This document shows positions 44,422 to 53,905 of a DNA stretch of 64,000 nucleotides, one piece after another; the stretch's first letter is position 1; each line of letters begins with the position of its first letter. The stretch is taken from positions 1-64,000 of the forward strand of contig JALFVM010000212.1 of the NCBI GenBank assembly GCA_022787145.1, read 5' to 3'. Position numbers and translations under genes: made by a program. The notes beneath the pieces are model-generated. The model saw only the letters and a list, made by a program, of their open reading frames with translations, ran no database searches and was not told the origin of the DNA. This DNA is from Lachnospiraceae bacterium. Its GTDB lineage: Bacteria > Bacillota > Clostridia > Lachnospirales > Lachnospiraceae.

Positions 44422-46041
44422 CTATTTGAACCAATAATTATTGTATTCGTATTTTTTGATTCGATAAATCCATTTTTCCCCGGTGAATTTCAGTTTTTGA
44501 ATCAACTGGTTATTCTGATCGAATTCCGCAACTGCCAGCGCGCCGCCGCTGTCTACAATCAGATTGCCGTCTTTGTGCTGCACACTGCTGACGAATCCTG
44601 AATAATCTACCGGAAGAGAATCGACCAGTTCAAATGTTCTCGCATTCTCATCAACGAGATATTTGTAATAGTAGGATGGATTTCCTTGGGAATCCACCGC
44701 GATTCCTGTATCATAATAATTGTCATCGGCCGACCAGTCGTATTCTTTTCTCGCCAGAGAGTACGTATTGTTGTTGTTAAACATTTCCAGGTAATACTGG
44801 CCTTCTTCCAGCGAATCGTCTGGTACATAAAGAACAGAGTGCTGTCCTGCCTGAAGGCAAAATTCTCCTTTCTGCGTCAGAAGAAGATCCTCATATCCAC
44901 TTCCTGCCCAGAAATTGTCAGATCCAATCATGTAACGCACGCTTGGATTGTCGTAAACATCCTCGATATAGATAATGGTTGAGGTCTCGCGTGCACTGAC
45001 GATTAAATCATCGCCATCCACCAGCGCAAGAGAATTCAGATGCATCCAATCCAGCACTTCTGCACCTTCTGGTTTGGTGGATGCTGCCAGATAATCCGGA
45101 AACAGATCACAAAGATTCACAATCTCTGTCACAGCTCCAGTCTCAAGGTTCATAGAGACAATGCTGTCATCTTTCGTTTCTTCTCCCACACGACTGGCAA
45201 GAATGATCAGATCGTCTTTTGTCCCAAAATCATAATCATGATGCAGTGTGAAATTCCCCATATTGTATACACGGGTCACTTCTCCTGTTCGATCCAGGCA
45301 CGCCATCTGCTTATTTGAAATGCTGTAATACATTCCCGTCTCGTTAAAAATCATTTCATGAGAACGGAAATTGATGATTGGAATCTCTGCACGAATCACA
45401 CCGTCATTGTCATAGATTCCCACGTAATCCTCTTCCATGGATTCCTCAGATGAATCATTTCCAAGAACGGTATACAGGCCATCCGCCAGCTTTTCCTTGC
45501 TCTCCCCCTTCTCTGCGACCGCCTGCACAGAACCAAGAGAGTTGAGAAGATTCGGGGCATCGTAAGTGAATGTATAAGATCCCAGTTTCTTTCCATTTCC
45601 GTCCTCTGCTGTCAGGCAGATAGTGTTGGTCACTCCGGGCACACACCCGATCAGCATATATTCATGTTCTGTTGTCAGATTGTTTTCGCCCTCGTTGTAC
45701 AGTGTCCTGGTGAAATCACCATACCCCTCCGCTGACACGGTATACTGAATCTGTGCCTTCTCTTTCGTCGTAAAATACAGATAAAGTCCCGTTGTGTTTG
45801 TTCTGTATGGATTTGCTACAACCAGAGGATTTGCGAAATCATGTTTTTCTTTCTTTTTCTCATCCAGCTGTTTGCTTATATTTTTCTGAAAATTACTGGA
45901 ATAAATCTGCGCATTATTTTCATAGCTGTTCTCTACTTCTGTCAATGGCGATTCTTTAGCCACCACATCTTTTGCCGCACCGCAGCCCGTCATAGCCATG
46001 ATAGAGACTGCCGCCATCGCTCCTAACCATAATTTTTTCAT
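44422..46041 (-). CDS. aryl-sulfate sulfotransferase lipoprotein (ASST family)
   Basis: A 539-aa exported protein. The first 20 residues are a signal peptide with lipobox AMTGC, so it should be lipid-anchored outside the membrane. An N-terminal beta-sandwich (about 80-160) precedes a beta-propeller with FRSHEMIFNETGMYY, LHHDYDF, EVLDWMHLNSLALV and QHSVLY. The His of these segments include the likely catalytic and sulfate-binding residues of PAPS-independent sulfotransferases, which move sulfate between phenols. AGGAG is 7 bases before the ATG at 46041; another ATG is one codon earlier. It is 21 bases after a DUF4317 gene and ends at a LacI remnant. Confidence 0.82.
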   Translation of the reverse strand: MKKLWLGAMAAVSIMAMTGCGAAKDVVAKESPLTEVENSYENNAQIYSSNFQKNISKQLDEKKKEKHDFANPLVVANPYRTNTTGLYLYFTTKEKAQIQYTVSAEGYGDFTRTLYNEGENNLTTEHEYMLIGCVPGVTNTICLTAEDGNGKKLGSYTFTYDAPNLLNSLGSVQAVAEKGESKEKLADGLYTVLGNDSSEESMEEDYVGIYDNDGVIRAEIPIINFRSHEMIFNETGMYYSISNKQMACLDRTGEVTRVYNMGNFTLHHDYDFGTKDDLIILASRVGEETKDDSIVSMNLETGAVTEIVNLCDLFPDYLAASTKPEGAEVLDWMHLNSLALVDGDDLIVSARETSTIIYIEDVYDNPSVRYMIGSDNFWAGSGYEDLLLTQKGEFCLQAGQHSVLYVPDDSLEEGQYYLEMFNNNNTYSLARKEYDWSADDNYYDTGIAVDSQGNPSYYYKYLVDENARTFELVDSLPVDYSGFVSSVQHKDGNLIVDSGGALAVAEFDQNNQLIQKLKFTGEKWIYRIKKYEYNNYWFK

Positions 46042-46061
46042 CATTCTGCTCCTCATTTGTT

Positions 46062-47222
46062 TTATTTTTCTGTCTCTTCTTTCTGTTTTTTCTGACTTTT
46101 CATCGTCAATGCCTGGATCCCATTGACCTCAATGTAATCATCCACCGGAATCACAAGACATTTTTTTCCATCAATCATCTTTGTCTCCACCAGATCCATC
46201 CTCTCCGGACTCACCTGAATCACCACATCCGGTGTTTCAATATGAACTTTTTTGACGGCTGTAAGATTCGATGCCAGAAAAGTCTGATTTTCACCCACGA
46301 TTTCCTGAAATTCTTCTTCAAAATTTTGAATTTTTTCATCAGGAGCGCCGCTCTGCTCCAGAAGAATTTTCACATCCCGCCCGGTCAACTCCACAGGATC
46401 CGGAGATTCTTTGGCTTCCTCCATCCATTCATGGAGATTTTCATGGAGATTGCGAATCGTCTCATAATCACAATCCTCCCCTAACGTCTCCGTAATCACA
46501 TTTTGGAAGGTTTCCAGCTGTCCTTTCGCACTCATCGGCAAACGGCACCCCAGCACATGATTGATGAAATCCTCCTGCAGTACCTCCGGCTGTTTGGAAT
46601 AATAAAGAAGATTATGAATATCTGTACTCCTGTCATGAAAAGCAGGAAATAAAAATCCCTTGGCCGGCGGATCAATCAGCCAGTCACGGACACGGCCTTC
46701 AATATTATTTTTCTCAGGATTATAGCACAATCCGGCTTTTGACAGGTTCACCGGGCAAATGCTGCATAGAATAAAGTCAAATACCTCATCCGACGCATCA
46801 AACATTTCCTCATTAGAAGTGCTTTTTCCCGGAATATCATACACTGCATGGATGAGAAGAATCAGATAATTCTCTCCATATATGTAATTTTCAATCACCT
46901 GGTCGTAAAATTGTTCCAGAAGGGCATCGTCTTTCAGCCCGCTGCTTCGAAGTTCCATGAGAAAATGCTGTCTTCCGTCCGGCATTTCCTGCTCCAGAGG
47001 AAATTCCATATTCAAAAGATTTTTTCCGATAGTTCCAGACAAGGTCTTTTTGAAAATCTCACAGTATTTGAAAACTTCTTCCTCCGGCAAAGTCAAAAAC
47101 AGCTCCGCCAGCTCCATCCTTTTATTTTTCTCACCATCCACGTAGCAGCCACAGATACGGTCAATGCTGCTTCGTTCCGGTGTAAACTGTTTCTTAATCT
47201 CTGTAATTTCTTTTTTATTCAT
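46062..47222 (-). CDS. DUF4317-family protein
   Basis: A 386-aa soluble, acidic protein of unknown function. MNKKEITEIKKQFTPERSSIDRICGCYVDGEKNK at the start and KAGLCYNPEKNNIEGRVRDWLIDPPAKGFLFPAF in the middle match the DUF4317 family, widespread in Lachnospiraceae. No enzyme motif is apparent. AGGAG precedes the ATG. It is followed closely by the sulfotransferase gene, probably on one transcript. Confidence 0.85.
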   Translation of the reverse strand: MNKKEITEIKKQFTPERSSIDRICGCYVDGEKNKRMELAELFLTLPEEEVFKYCEIFKKTLSGTIGKNLLNMEFPLEQEMPDGRQHFLMELRSSGLKDDALLEQFYDQVIENYIYGENYLILLIHAVYDIPGKSTSNEEMFDASDEVFDFILCSICPVNLSKAGLCYNPEKNNIEGRVRDWLIDPPAKGFLFPAFHDRSTDIHNLLYYSKQPEVLQEDFINHVLGCRLPMSAKGQLETFQNVITETLGEDCDYETIRNLHENLHEWMEEAKESPDPVELTGRDVKILLEQSGAPDEKIQNFEEEFQEIVGENQTFLASNLTAVKKVHIETPDVVIQVSPERMDLVETKMIDGKKCLVIPVDDYIEVNGIQALTMKSQKKQKEETEK

Positions 47223-47285
47223 AAATACAAACTCCTGTTCTATCTATAGCAGTTCAATCATGCACGCAAGGCAGTACTTCACACG

Positions 47286-47325
47286 AGTGTTCTGACAAGT
47301 TGATCTATCCACTTGTCAGAACACT
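47286..47325. repeat. perfect 15-bp inverted repeat after recO
   Basis: AGTGTTCTGACAAGT (47286-47300) and ACTTGTCAGAACACT (47311-47325) are perfect arms with a 10-base loop, 4 bases past the recO stop. There is no T run on the - strand side. It could be a Rho-type or RNA-stabilising hairpin, or a protein site upstream of the DUF4317 gene. Confidence 0.55.
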
Positions 47326-47329
47326 AAGA

Positions 47330-48073
47330 TTACAACATCATCTCCAGAATACTCTGACTTTTGAGTCTGCGGTCCAGCTGCCAGGTCATCCATCTGGAGA
47401 TAAAATGATCCAGTCTTTTCTGCACCTGCTGCGACACTGCAAATGTATACAGACGGCTCACTGGTACATGAATGATGTACTGCATCGCATAAAGTGTGGA
47501 TTCATCCACAGCTTCGCTGTCTTTTTGGTTTTTTGCACAGTCTGTACACAACATCCCTTTTTTATTTTCTGAAAAATGTGTCAGATTTTCTGTCGCAGAG
47601 CAGGCAGCGCAGGAAAACATCTGCGGATACTCTCCTTGAATCACCAACATTCGAAGTTCAAAAATTCTTCGGATCAACCGGTCATCAATATGCGGATTCA
47701 AAAGAGCCTTGACTGTGACATAAAGAAGATTAATCATCTGCATTTCATCTGCATTTTCTTTTCCATAGTAATCTGCAAGCTCCAGAAAATAAAAGCCATA
47801 GTAGATACCCGGCTGTACACCTGCAAGCTCCGCAAAGTAATGCTTCACCGATGCCTGCGTCAGATTGTAGCTGCTTCGTCCCTCATACAGAGAAAATGTC
47901 CCAAATACAAAAGGATTGCAGACAGACAGAAGAGGACTGTTGGCACGTCTTGCACCACGGACAAAAGCGGAGATTTTTCCCCGCTCTTTCGTCAATAACA
48001 CTACTCGTTTGTCATATTCTCCAATCGGCATGGCAGATAATACCACGCCTGTTACTGTAATCAAATCCGACAT
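47330..48073 (-). CDS. recO: DNA repair protein RecO
   Basis: Works with RecF and RecR to load RecA on single-stranded gaps. The 247-aa protein has the N-terminal OB fold (VTGVVLSAMPIGEYDKRVVLLTKERGKISAFVRGARRANSPL) and a helical C-terminal half. CAACSATENL and LCTDCAK form a four-Cys zinc site. The ribosome site is weak (AAGGTTACAGG). It is 9 bases after era, the usual era-recO order of Firmicutes. Confidence 0.95.
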   Translation of the reverse strand: MSDLITVTGVVLSAMPIGEYDKRVVLLTKERGKISAFVRGARRANSPLLSVCNPFVFGTFSLYEGRSSYNLTQASVKHYFAELAGVQPGIYYGFYFLELADYYGKENADEMQMINLLYVTVKALLNPHIDDRLIRRIFELRMLVIQGEYPQMFSCAACSATENLTHFSENKKGMLCTDCAKNQKDSEAVDESTLYAMQYIIHVPVSRLYTFAVSQQVQKRLDHFISRWMTWQLDRRLKSQSILEMML

Positions 48074-48082
48074 CCTGTAACC

Positions 48083-48988
48083 TTAAATCTCTTTCTTATC
48101 ATATCCGAAGTTTTTCACCAGGAAATCGCTGTCTCTCCAATCTTTCTTCACCTTTACCCAGAGCTTGAGATTGACTTTCTGTTCCAGCATACGTTCAATC
48201 TCAAAGCGAGCATTGCTTCCAATTTTTTTGAGCATCGTTCCCTGTTTTCCGATAATAATCCCCTTATGAGAATCTCTCTCACAGATAATGGTCGCATCGA
48301 TATCGACAATTCTGCCATCCGGACGTTCCTTCATCCGGTCAATCGCAACTGCGATTCCGTGCGGAACTTCCTCATTCAGCGCATGAAGTGCTTTTTCGCG
48401 GATCAGCTCCGCAACGATTTGCCTCTGCGGCTGGTCTGTGACAGTATCTTCGTCATAATATTGCGGTCCATAAGGAAGATATTTAAATATAGCATCGATA
48501 ACATCATGCGTATTATTTCCGCGCAGCGCAGAGGTCGCAATGATCTCCTCAAAATTTCCTGCACGGCTGTATGCCTCGATGGACTGTGCAACCTGTTCCT
48601 TTTTTATTGTATCTGTCTTATTGATGACAAGGATTACCGGAACCTTCACCATAGAAAGCTGTTCGGCAATGCGGCGGTCTCCGCCGCCGACTGCCGTATC
48701 CGGTTCCACCAGCCAGACAATGACATCCACTTCCTTTAACGTTCTCTGAGCTACCGTCACCATGTACTCGCCCAGTTTATTTTTTGCTTTGTGAATTCCC
48801 GGCGTATCCAGAAAGACAATCTGCCCTTCGTCGCAGGTGTACACAGTCTGTATTTTATTTCTGGTTGTCTGTGGTTTGTTAGATGTTATGGCAATCTTCT
48901 GCCCGATCAGGCGATTCATCAGCGTGGATTTTCCCACATTGGGTCGCCCGATCAGTGCCACAAAACCAGATTTGTAATTTTCTCTCAT
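48083..48988 (-). CDS. era: GTPase Era
   Basis: Ribosome-assembly GTPase that binds 16S rRNA. The 301-aa protein has G1 GRPNVGKSTLMN, G3 DTPGIH, G4 NKTD, G5 SALRG and a C-terminal KH domain (HKGIIIGKQGTMLKKIGSNARFEIERML). AGGAGG precedes the ATG. It overlaps the M16C peptidase gene by 4 bases and is followed by recO. Confidence 0.98.
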   Translation of the reverse strand: MRENYKSGFVALIGRPNVGKSTLMNRLIGQKIAITSNKPQTTRNKIQTVYTCDEGQIVFLDTPGIHKAKNKLGEYMVTVAQRTLKEVDVIVWLVEPDTAVGGGDRRIAEQLSMVKVPVILVINKTDTIKKEQVAQSIEAYSRAGNFEEIIATSALRGNNTHDVIDAIFKYLPYGPQYYDEDTVTDQPQRQIVAELIREKALHALNEEVPHGIAVAIDRMKERPDGRIVDIDATIICERDSHKGIIIGKQGTMLKKIGSNARFEIERMLEQKVNLKLWVKVKKDWRDSDFLVKNFGYDKKEI

Positions 48989-51915
48989 GCTTCCTCCTGA
49001 CCAATGAGATGCTTTGTCTCATGGAATAATTCTTTGTTCTTCTCGATTGCTTCCTCTCCGCCGATTACACAGATATCCCCGTCCTGCAAAATGGCTCTTA
49101 CAAGCGGTGCAAGCGCGCGGATATCCTCCGACTGTGCATCAAGGATCTGATTCCTCTCTTTTTGCAGTTCTTCCTCCGTAATTCCCATCAAATATGCAGC
49201 CATAGAGAACTGTCCCTGCATCTTTGGCGTCTTTGGCACATCCATGCCGCTAACCGTTCCGATGATATACTTTGTCATAGCACGCTCATCTGCCTGAAAA
49301 TGCTCCAGATAATCAGGAATTCCGGCATATACATCCAGCGTATTTTTCAGATTCGGATCGCGATAGGATACGAAATAACTTTCTCCATTGCGCTTAAATC
49401 CGCTCATACAGCCATAAGCACCGCCCTTGACACGAATATTGTTCCACAGGTAATCATAGCTGAGAATCAGTTTAAGAATCTGCAAAGCACCTGTGTATTG
49501 CATTCCATCTTTGGCAAAATTACCTACCTGTGCCACATACTGTACCTGACCGGCTGTCATAAATCCTTCGTTGCTGTTCGGACAGTATGTGGACTGTACA
49601 GCCGGCTGCATCTGTCCCTCATGAGGAAGCGCTTCTTTCAGGCGCGCCATCTGCGTCTCTACCTTTTGGCAGATCTCTTCGTCCCCGGTAAAGCTGACCA
49701 TCAGATTTTCACTGAAAAACAGCAGACGCATCAATTTCTGCAATTTTTCCTTCAACTCATCCTTACGACGGTCAAATTCTGTCTCCAGTTTCTCCAGAAA
49801 CTGGTAATACGCAATTCCGGACGTCTGCTCCTGCATCCAGGCAAGTGCAGAGTGATACGACAATGCTCTCTGTACGGCAGAAGAATGCCCCGCACTTGGG
49901 ATTCCCTCCTGCAGTCTGGATTTGAGACGTGCAATGATCTCATAAAGGCGCTTGTCATCTTCCAGACTGGACGTAAACAGGATTTCATGGATCATATCAA
50001 AAACAAAGTCTAACCGACTGTTCAACGCTTTTGCCCGGATTCCAAAATAAGCCATTTCTTCTCCTGTCTTTTTACGGAAAAATTCTGTGCCGCAGGAGAT
50101 TCCGCCGGTATTGGCGTTGATCTCATTAAACAATTCGCTGTACGTGTAACGCCCTGTATCTACATAACCGAGTACTGACTTGAGAATGCCGACATACGGA
50201 AGCAATTCTGTTGGAATCTTTTTAAAATCAAAGTAAAGATTCAAATAAGCAATTCCATTTGTCTCCACAGGATGATAAACAAGCAGGGAATCACCCACAA
50301 ACCGCTCCTCGTTGTCTATCTTCCCAATCTCCCTCTTAATATCTTTTCTTGTCAGCATCGGAATGCTCTCAAGTGCCTCTGGATTTTCTTCTGTCTCCTG
50401 ATATGCCTTCAGATCGGCTGTTTTCTGTACCAGAAGCGCAATTTCTTCCTGAGACAGACTATCTTTGTAATCCTGCAGTTTTTCTTCTGTCTGCCTGTCT
50501 CTTTTTGCTGTCAGTCCACGTTCCGGATTCAGAGTGATGTATGCTGCATGTGTATTCTCAATCAGCCATGTTTGCACAAGCTTCTCAAAATAACCCGTCT
50601 TCACTTCTTTTTTCAGTTTATCAAAGATATCAAGGAGCATGACCTCCTGAAATGGCATATTGTCGTCGTACAGCCAGGTTCCGAACACATCCAGCCCGTA
50701 CATCAATCCCTTCGGGTAGGAAGAATAGTCCGCCTCGCGGAAACGAAATTCCATAAAATTGATGCCGGCCTCCAGCGCTTTCGGCTGGATTCCATCACGC
50801 ACAATTTTTTCCAGTGTCTTATTGATCACCTGACGGAACTTCTCTTTATCCTCTTTGTTCGCATTTTTCGCCACGAGCGTAAATGTCGGCTGATAGATAC
50901 CGTCATCGTACGAACCATAGACGTCCTTGCCGATGCCCGCATCCAAAAGTGCCTGCTTCAGTGGAGCTCCCGGCGCACTCAAAAGAGCGTAATCTAACAC
51001 CTGAAATGCCACACTCAATTCTGTATCAAGACTGTTGCCAATTACCGCATGAAACGACAGATACGTATTTTCGGACAGACTTTCATTTTCCAGAATTGGA
51101 TAGAAAAATTCTATATCTTTGCGTTTTTCAAAGGCTTTTTGCAGAGAAATCTCGGAATGAATCTCTTTTGCGTCAAAAGCACTTAAATATTCCCGGTCAA
51201 TAAACTGCAATTTTTCTTCCATATCCATCTTTCCATACAGATAAATGTAGCTGTTGGATGGATGGTAATATTTTCTGTGGAAATCAAGGAACTGTTCATA
51301 AGTCAGATCTGGGATATACTGCGGATCTCCGCCGGATTCTACTCCATAAGGAGTATCCGGAAACAGAACATTCATTGCCTGTCTCTCCAGCAATTCATCT
51401 GCGGAAGAAAAGACGCCTTTCATCTCATTATAAACCACACCATTATAAGTCAATGGCTGATCTTCTGCTTCCAGCTGGTAGCTCCAGCCTTCCTGCCAAA
51501 AGATTTCCTCTTTCTCATAAATATTCGGAAAAAATACGGCATCCAGATACACATGCATCAGATTCTGAAAATCCTGATCATTGCAGCTGGCCACCGGATA
51601 CATCGTTTTATCCGGAAAGGTCATCGCATTTAAAAAGGTATTTAAAGATCCCTTTACCAGTTCTACAAAAGGATCTTTCAACGGAAAATGTTTCGATCCG
51701 CACAGCACGCTGTGCTCCAGAATATGGGCAACTCCCGTACTGTCTTCCGGCGGCGTGCGAAACGCAATATTAAACACTTTGTTCTCATCATCATTCTCAA
51801 TGAGCATGACTCTTGCGCCACTCTTTTTATGACAAAGGAGATATCCTTTTGAATGGATATCCCCCAGAGTCGTCTCTTTGATTAATTCATAAGCTGGTAT
51901 ATGACTTATATTCAT
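48985..51915 (-). CDS. M16C-family zinc metallopeptidase (presequence-protease-like)
   Basis: A 976-aa peptidase of four M16 domains with no signal peptide, so cytoplasmic. The inverted zinc motif HILEHSVLCGS (HxxEH) is near residue 65, followed by the Glu in VYNEMKGVFSS. Mid-protein hydrophobic linker segments join the halves as in the plant/mitochondrial presequence protease and in Falcilysin. The C-terminal half has VKGGAYGC. Two starts are possible, 51933 and 51915. I prefer the second, which has GGGAG 11 bases upstream. It follows the small conserved gene by a few bases and overlaps era. Confidence 0.9.
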   Translation of the reverse strand: MNISHIPAYELIKETTLGDIHSKGYLLCHKKSGARVMLIENDDENKVFNIAFRTPPEDSTGVAHILEHSVLCGSKHFPLKDPFVELVKGSLNTFLNAMTFPDKTMYPVASCNDQDFQNLMHVYLDAVFFPNIYEKEEIFWQEGWSYQLEAEDQPLTYNGVVYNEMKGVFSSADELLERQAMNVLFPDTPYGVESGGDPQYIPDLTYEQFLDFHRKYYHPSNSYIYLYGKMDMEEKLQFIDREYLSAFDAKEIHSEISLQKAFEKRKDIEFFYPILENESLSENTYLSFHAVIGNSLDTELSVAFQVLDYALLSAPGAPLKQALLDAGIGKDVYGSYDDGIYQPTFTLVAKNANKEDKEKFRQVINKTLEKIVRDGIQPKALEAGINFMEFRFREADYSSYPKGLMYGLDVFGTWLYDDNMPFQEVMLLDIFDKLKKEVKTGYFEKLVQTWLIENTHAAYITLNPERGLTAKRDRQTEEKLQDYKDSLSQEEIALLVQKTADLKAYQETEENPEALESIPMLTRKDIKREIGKIDNEERFVGDSLLVYHPVETNGIAYLNLYFDFKKIPTELLPYVGILKSVLGYVDTGRYTYSELFNEINANTGGISCGTEFFRKKTGEEMAYFGIRAKALNSRLDFVFDMIHEILFTSSLEDDKRLYEIIARLKSRLQEGIPSAGHSSAVQRALSYHSALAWMQEQTSGIAYYQFLEKLETEFDRRKDELKEKLQKLMRLLFFSENLMVSFTGDEEICQKVETQMARLKEALPHEGQMQPAVQSTYCPNSNEGFMTAGQVQYVAQVGNFAKDGMQYTGALQILKLILSYDYLWNNIRVKGGAYGCMSGFKRNGESYFVSYRDPNLKNTLDVYAGIPDYLEHFQADERAMTKYIIGTVSGMDVPKTPKMQGQFSMAAYLMGITEEELQKERNQILDAQSEDIRALAPLVRAILQDGDICVIGGEEAIEKNKELFHETKHLIGQEEA

Positions 51916-51936
51916 CACCTTGGTTACTCCCATCTG

Positions 51937-52554
51937 TTATTTTAATTGTTTGATTTTCTCCTGCAGAATTTCCCGGCTGTCCGGCAGAATATCTCCCAGA
52001 GCATCACAGGCAGCCTGTGTCAGCAAAGAAAATTCATTTTCCATCTTGACCTGTCTCGGCATGACAAATGCAACCTGATACACATCCTGAATCAGTTTTC
52101 CCTGAAGCTGCTCCTCCTTGAGAGAAATCATTCCCATAAACGCAGAACTGTAATTTCTGTCACTCATACTGGAAGTAATATAAAGCGCAGCCATATGGTA
52201 AAACTCCCGATAAAGAAGTTCTCTGGCCGTCTCTCCAAGCTCTGTATATTTTTTAATACCAAGCTTATTGATTGCTCTTGTCAGTTCTTTTTTGGCACTG
52301 CGATTTCCAAAAAATCCGCTGCTGCTGTTCACCAGCATTTTCATATTCATCCACAGGCCAATGTAACTGTCCGCCAGATCTCCATCCTTTCTCTGATTTT
52401 TTCCTCCGTAGCGCAATCCAAACAATTCTCTGCGCATCTGGTTCTCCTCGCCATCATTCTGATCCAGCAAAGACTCCAGAATCTTCTTTCTCTTTTTGGG
52501 ACTTTGCTCTTTATAATAATCATTTACGGTGAATACTTTTTTCTCTTCTGTCAT
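51937..52554 (-). CDS. conserved protein resembling DUF6553
   Basis: A 205-aa soluble, basic and helix-rich protein. FTVNDYYKEQSPKKRKKILESLLD, RRELFGLRYGGK and DSYIGLWMNMKML fit my memory of DUF6553, a Lachnospiraceae family of unknown role, but this is not certain. No catalytic motif is visible. AAAGGAG precedes the ATG. It lies between glf (12 bases) and the M16C peptidase gene, all on the same strand. Confidence 0.65.
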   Translation of the reverse strand: MTEEKKVFTVNDYYKEQSPKKRKKILESLLDQNDGEENQMRRELFGLRYGGKNQRKDGDLADSYIGLWMNMKMLVNSSSGFFGNRSAKKELTRAINKLGIKKYTELGETARELLYREFYHMAALYITSSMSDRNYSSAFMGMISLKEEQLQGKLIQDVYQVAFVMPRQVKMENEFSLLTQAACDALGDILPDSREILQEKIKQLK

Positions 52555-52566
52555 CAGGAGTCTCCT

Positions 52567-53694
52567 TTATCTGTCCTTTTTTGTTCCCTCATAAGACAGC
52601 TCACACTCAGCCATATCCAAAGCTGCCTCAATTACTTTATCCATATCCATATAGCGGTACATACCGAGTCTTCCGCCAAACAGCACATTGGGCTCCTTTA
52701 AAGCCAGCTCCTCATACTTGCCAAACAGCTCAGAGTTTGCTGCGTCATTCACCGGATAATAAGGCTCTTTTCCTTTTTCCCATTTCTGGGAATACTCTCT
52801 TGTAATCACGGTTTTCTTCTGTGTACCGAAATCAAAATGTTTATGCTCTATGATTCTTGTATATGGGACTTCATAATCCGTATAGTTTACCACAGCATTG
52901 CCCTGATAATTTTCCATGTCAAGCACTTCCGTTTCAAAACGAAGACTTCTGTATTCGAGAGGGCCATAGCAATAGTCAAAATATTCATCAATCATTCCAG
53001 TATAAACGATTTTGTCCGCCTGAGCAATCCATTCTTCTTTGTTATCAAAGAAATCTGTATGAAGGACGACCTGTACACCCTCAAGCATCTTCTTGATCAT
53101 ATGCGTATAGCCCTTCTTTGGAATTCCCTGATGTGGATCTTTGAAATAATTGTTGTCGAATGTATAGCGAAGCGGCAGTCGTTTGATGATAAACGAAGGC
53201 AGTTCTTTGCAGGGACGTCCCCACTGTTTTCTCGTGTAGCCTTCAATCAGCTTCTCATAGACATCTTTTCCCACGAGTGCAAGCGCCTGCTCTTCCAGAT
53301 TTTTTGGATTTACGATGTGCATCTGTGAAATTTGTTTGTTGATAATTGCCTTAGCCTGTGCTGGCGTCTGCACACCCCAAAGCTGATGAAAGGTATTCAT
53401 ATTAAAAGGAAGATTGTACAATTCATCCTTATAAACAGCCACCGGAGAATTCACAAAATGATTAAACTGTGCAAACTGATTGACATATTCCCACACCCGT
53501 TCATTGGAAGTATGGAAAATATGCGCGCCATAACAGTGCACCTGAATTCCCTCAATTTCTTTCGTATAAATATTTCCGCCAATATGATCTCTTTTGTCAA
53601 TGACAAGACAAGTCTTTCCCTGTTTATGTGCCTCATGGGCAAAAACAGCGCCGAATAATCCGGCACCCACTACCAGATAATCATATTTTTTCAT
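52567..53694 (-). CDS. glf: UDP-galactopyranose mutase
   Basis: Flavoenzyme that converts UDP-galactopyranose to UDP-galactofuranose for surface polysaccharides. The 375-aa protein has the FAD motif VVGAGLFGAVFAHEA at the start. GGNIYTKEIEGIQVHCYGAHIFHTSNERVWEY and GYTRKQWGRPCKELP are family hallmarks, and FGGRLGMYRYMDMDKVIEAAL is the closing segment. Together with galE at 18.2 kb it can turn galactose into galactofuranose. It heads the unit glf, DUF6553-like, M16C, era, recO. Confidence 0.97.
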   Translation of the reverse strand: MKKYDYLVVGAGLFGAVFAHEAHKQGKTCLVIDKRDHIGGNIYTKEIEGIQVHCYGAHIFHTSNERVWEYVNQFAQFNHFVNSPVAVYKDELYNLPFNMNTFHQLWGVQTPAQAKAIINKQISQMHIVNPKNLEEQALALVGKDVYEKLIEGYTRKQWGRPCKELPSFIIKRLPLRYTFDNNYFKDPHQGIPKKGYTHMIKKMLEGVQVVLHTDFFDNKEEWIAQADKIVYTGMIDEYFDYCYGPLEYRSLRFETEVLDMENYQGNAVVNYTDYEVPYTRIIEHKHFDFGTQKKTVITREYSQKWEKGKEPYYPVNDAANSELFGKYEELALKEPNVLFGGRLGMYRYMDMDKVIEAALDMAECELSYEGTKKDR

Positions 53695-53768
53695 AAAAAG
53701 CCACCATCCTTGTTCTTCATTTTGCAGATATCACTGCTCCATTTCCCCCGAATTATAGTGCTAGAAAC

Positions 53769-53797
53769 AGTATAACACGTTTGCATTCGTATGGCAA
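53769..53797 (-). promoter_or_regulatory. predicted promoter of glf
   Basis: On the - strand TTGCCA (53792-53797) and TATACT (53769-53774) are 17 bases apart. The other side of the gap has a perfect TTGACA (53828-53833) pointing to the + gene at 53906, but no good -10. Confidence 0.55.
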
Positions 53798-53905
53798 TTG
53801 CGTATGAACAGGAACTGATTTCGCTCTTGACAAAAAAACAATTATTATAGATGATGTAAGAAGGAGCTTTTTCCAAATACTTTTGAAACAAGAGGAATCA
53901 AACAT

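Noticed and set aside
44162..44434. A 90-codon frame on the - strand
   Set aside because: It is the LacI remnant read in the wrong frame.
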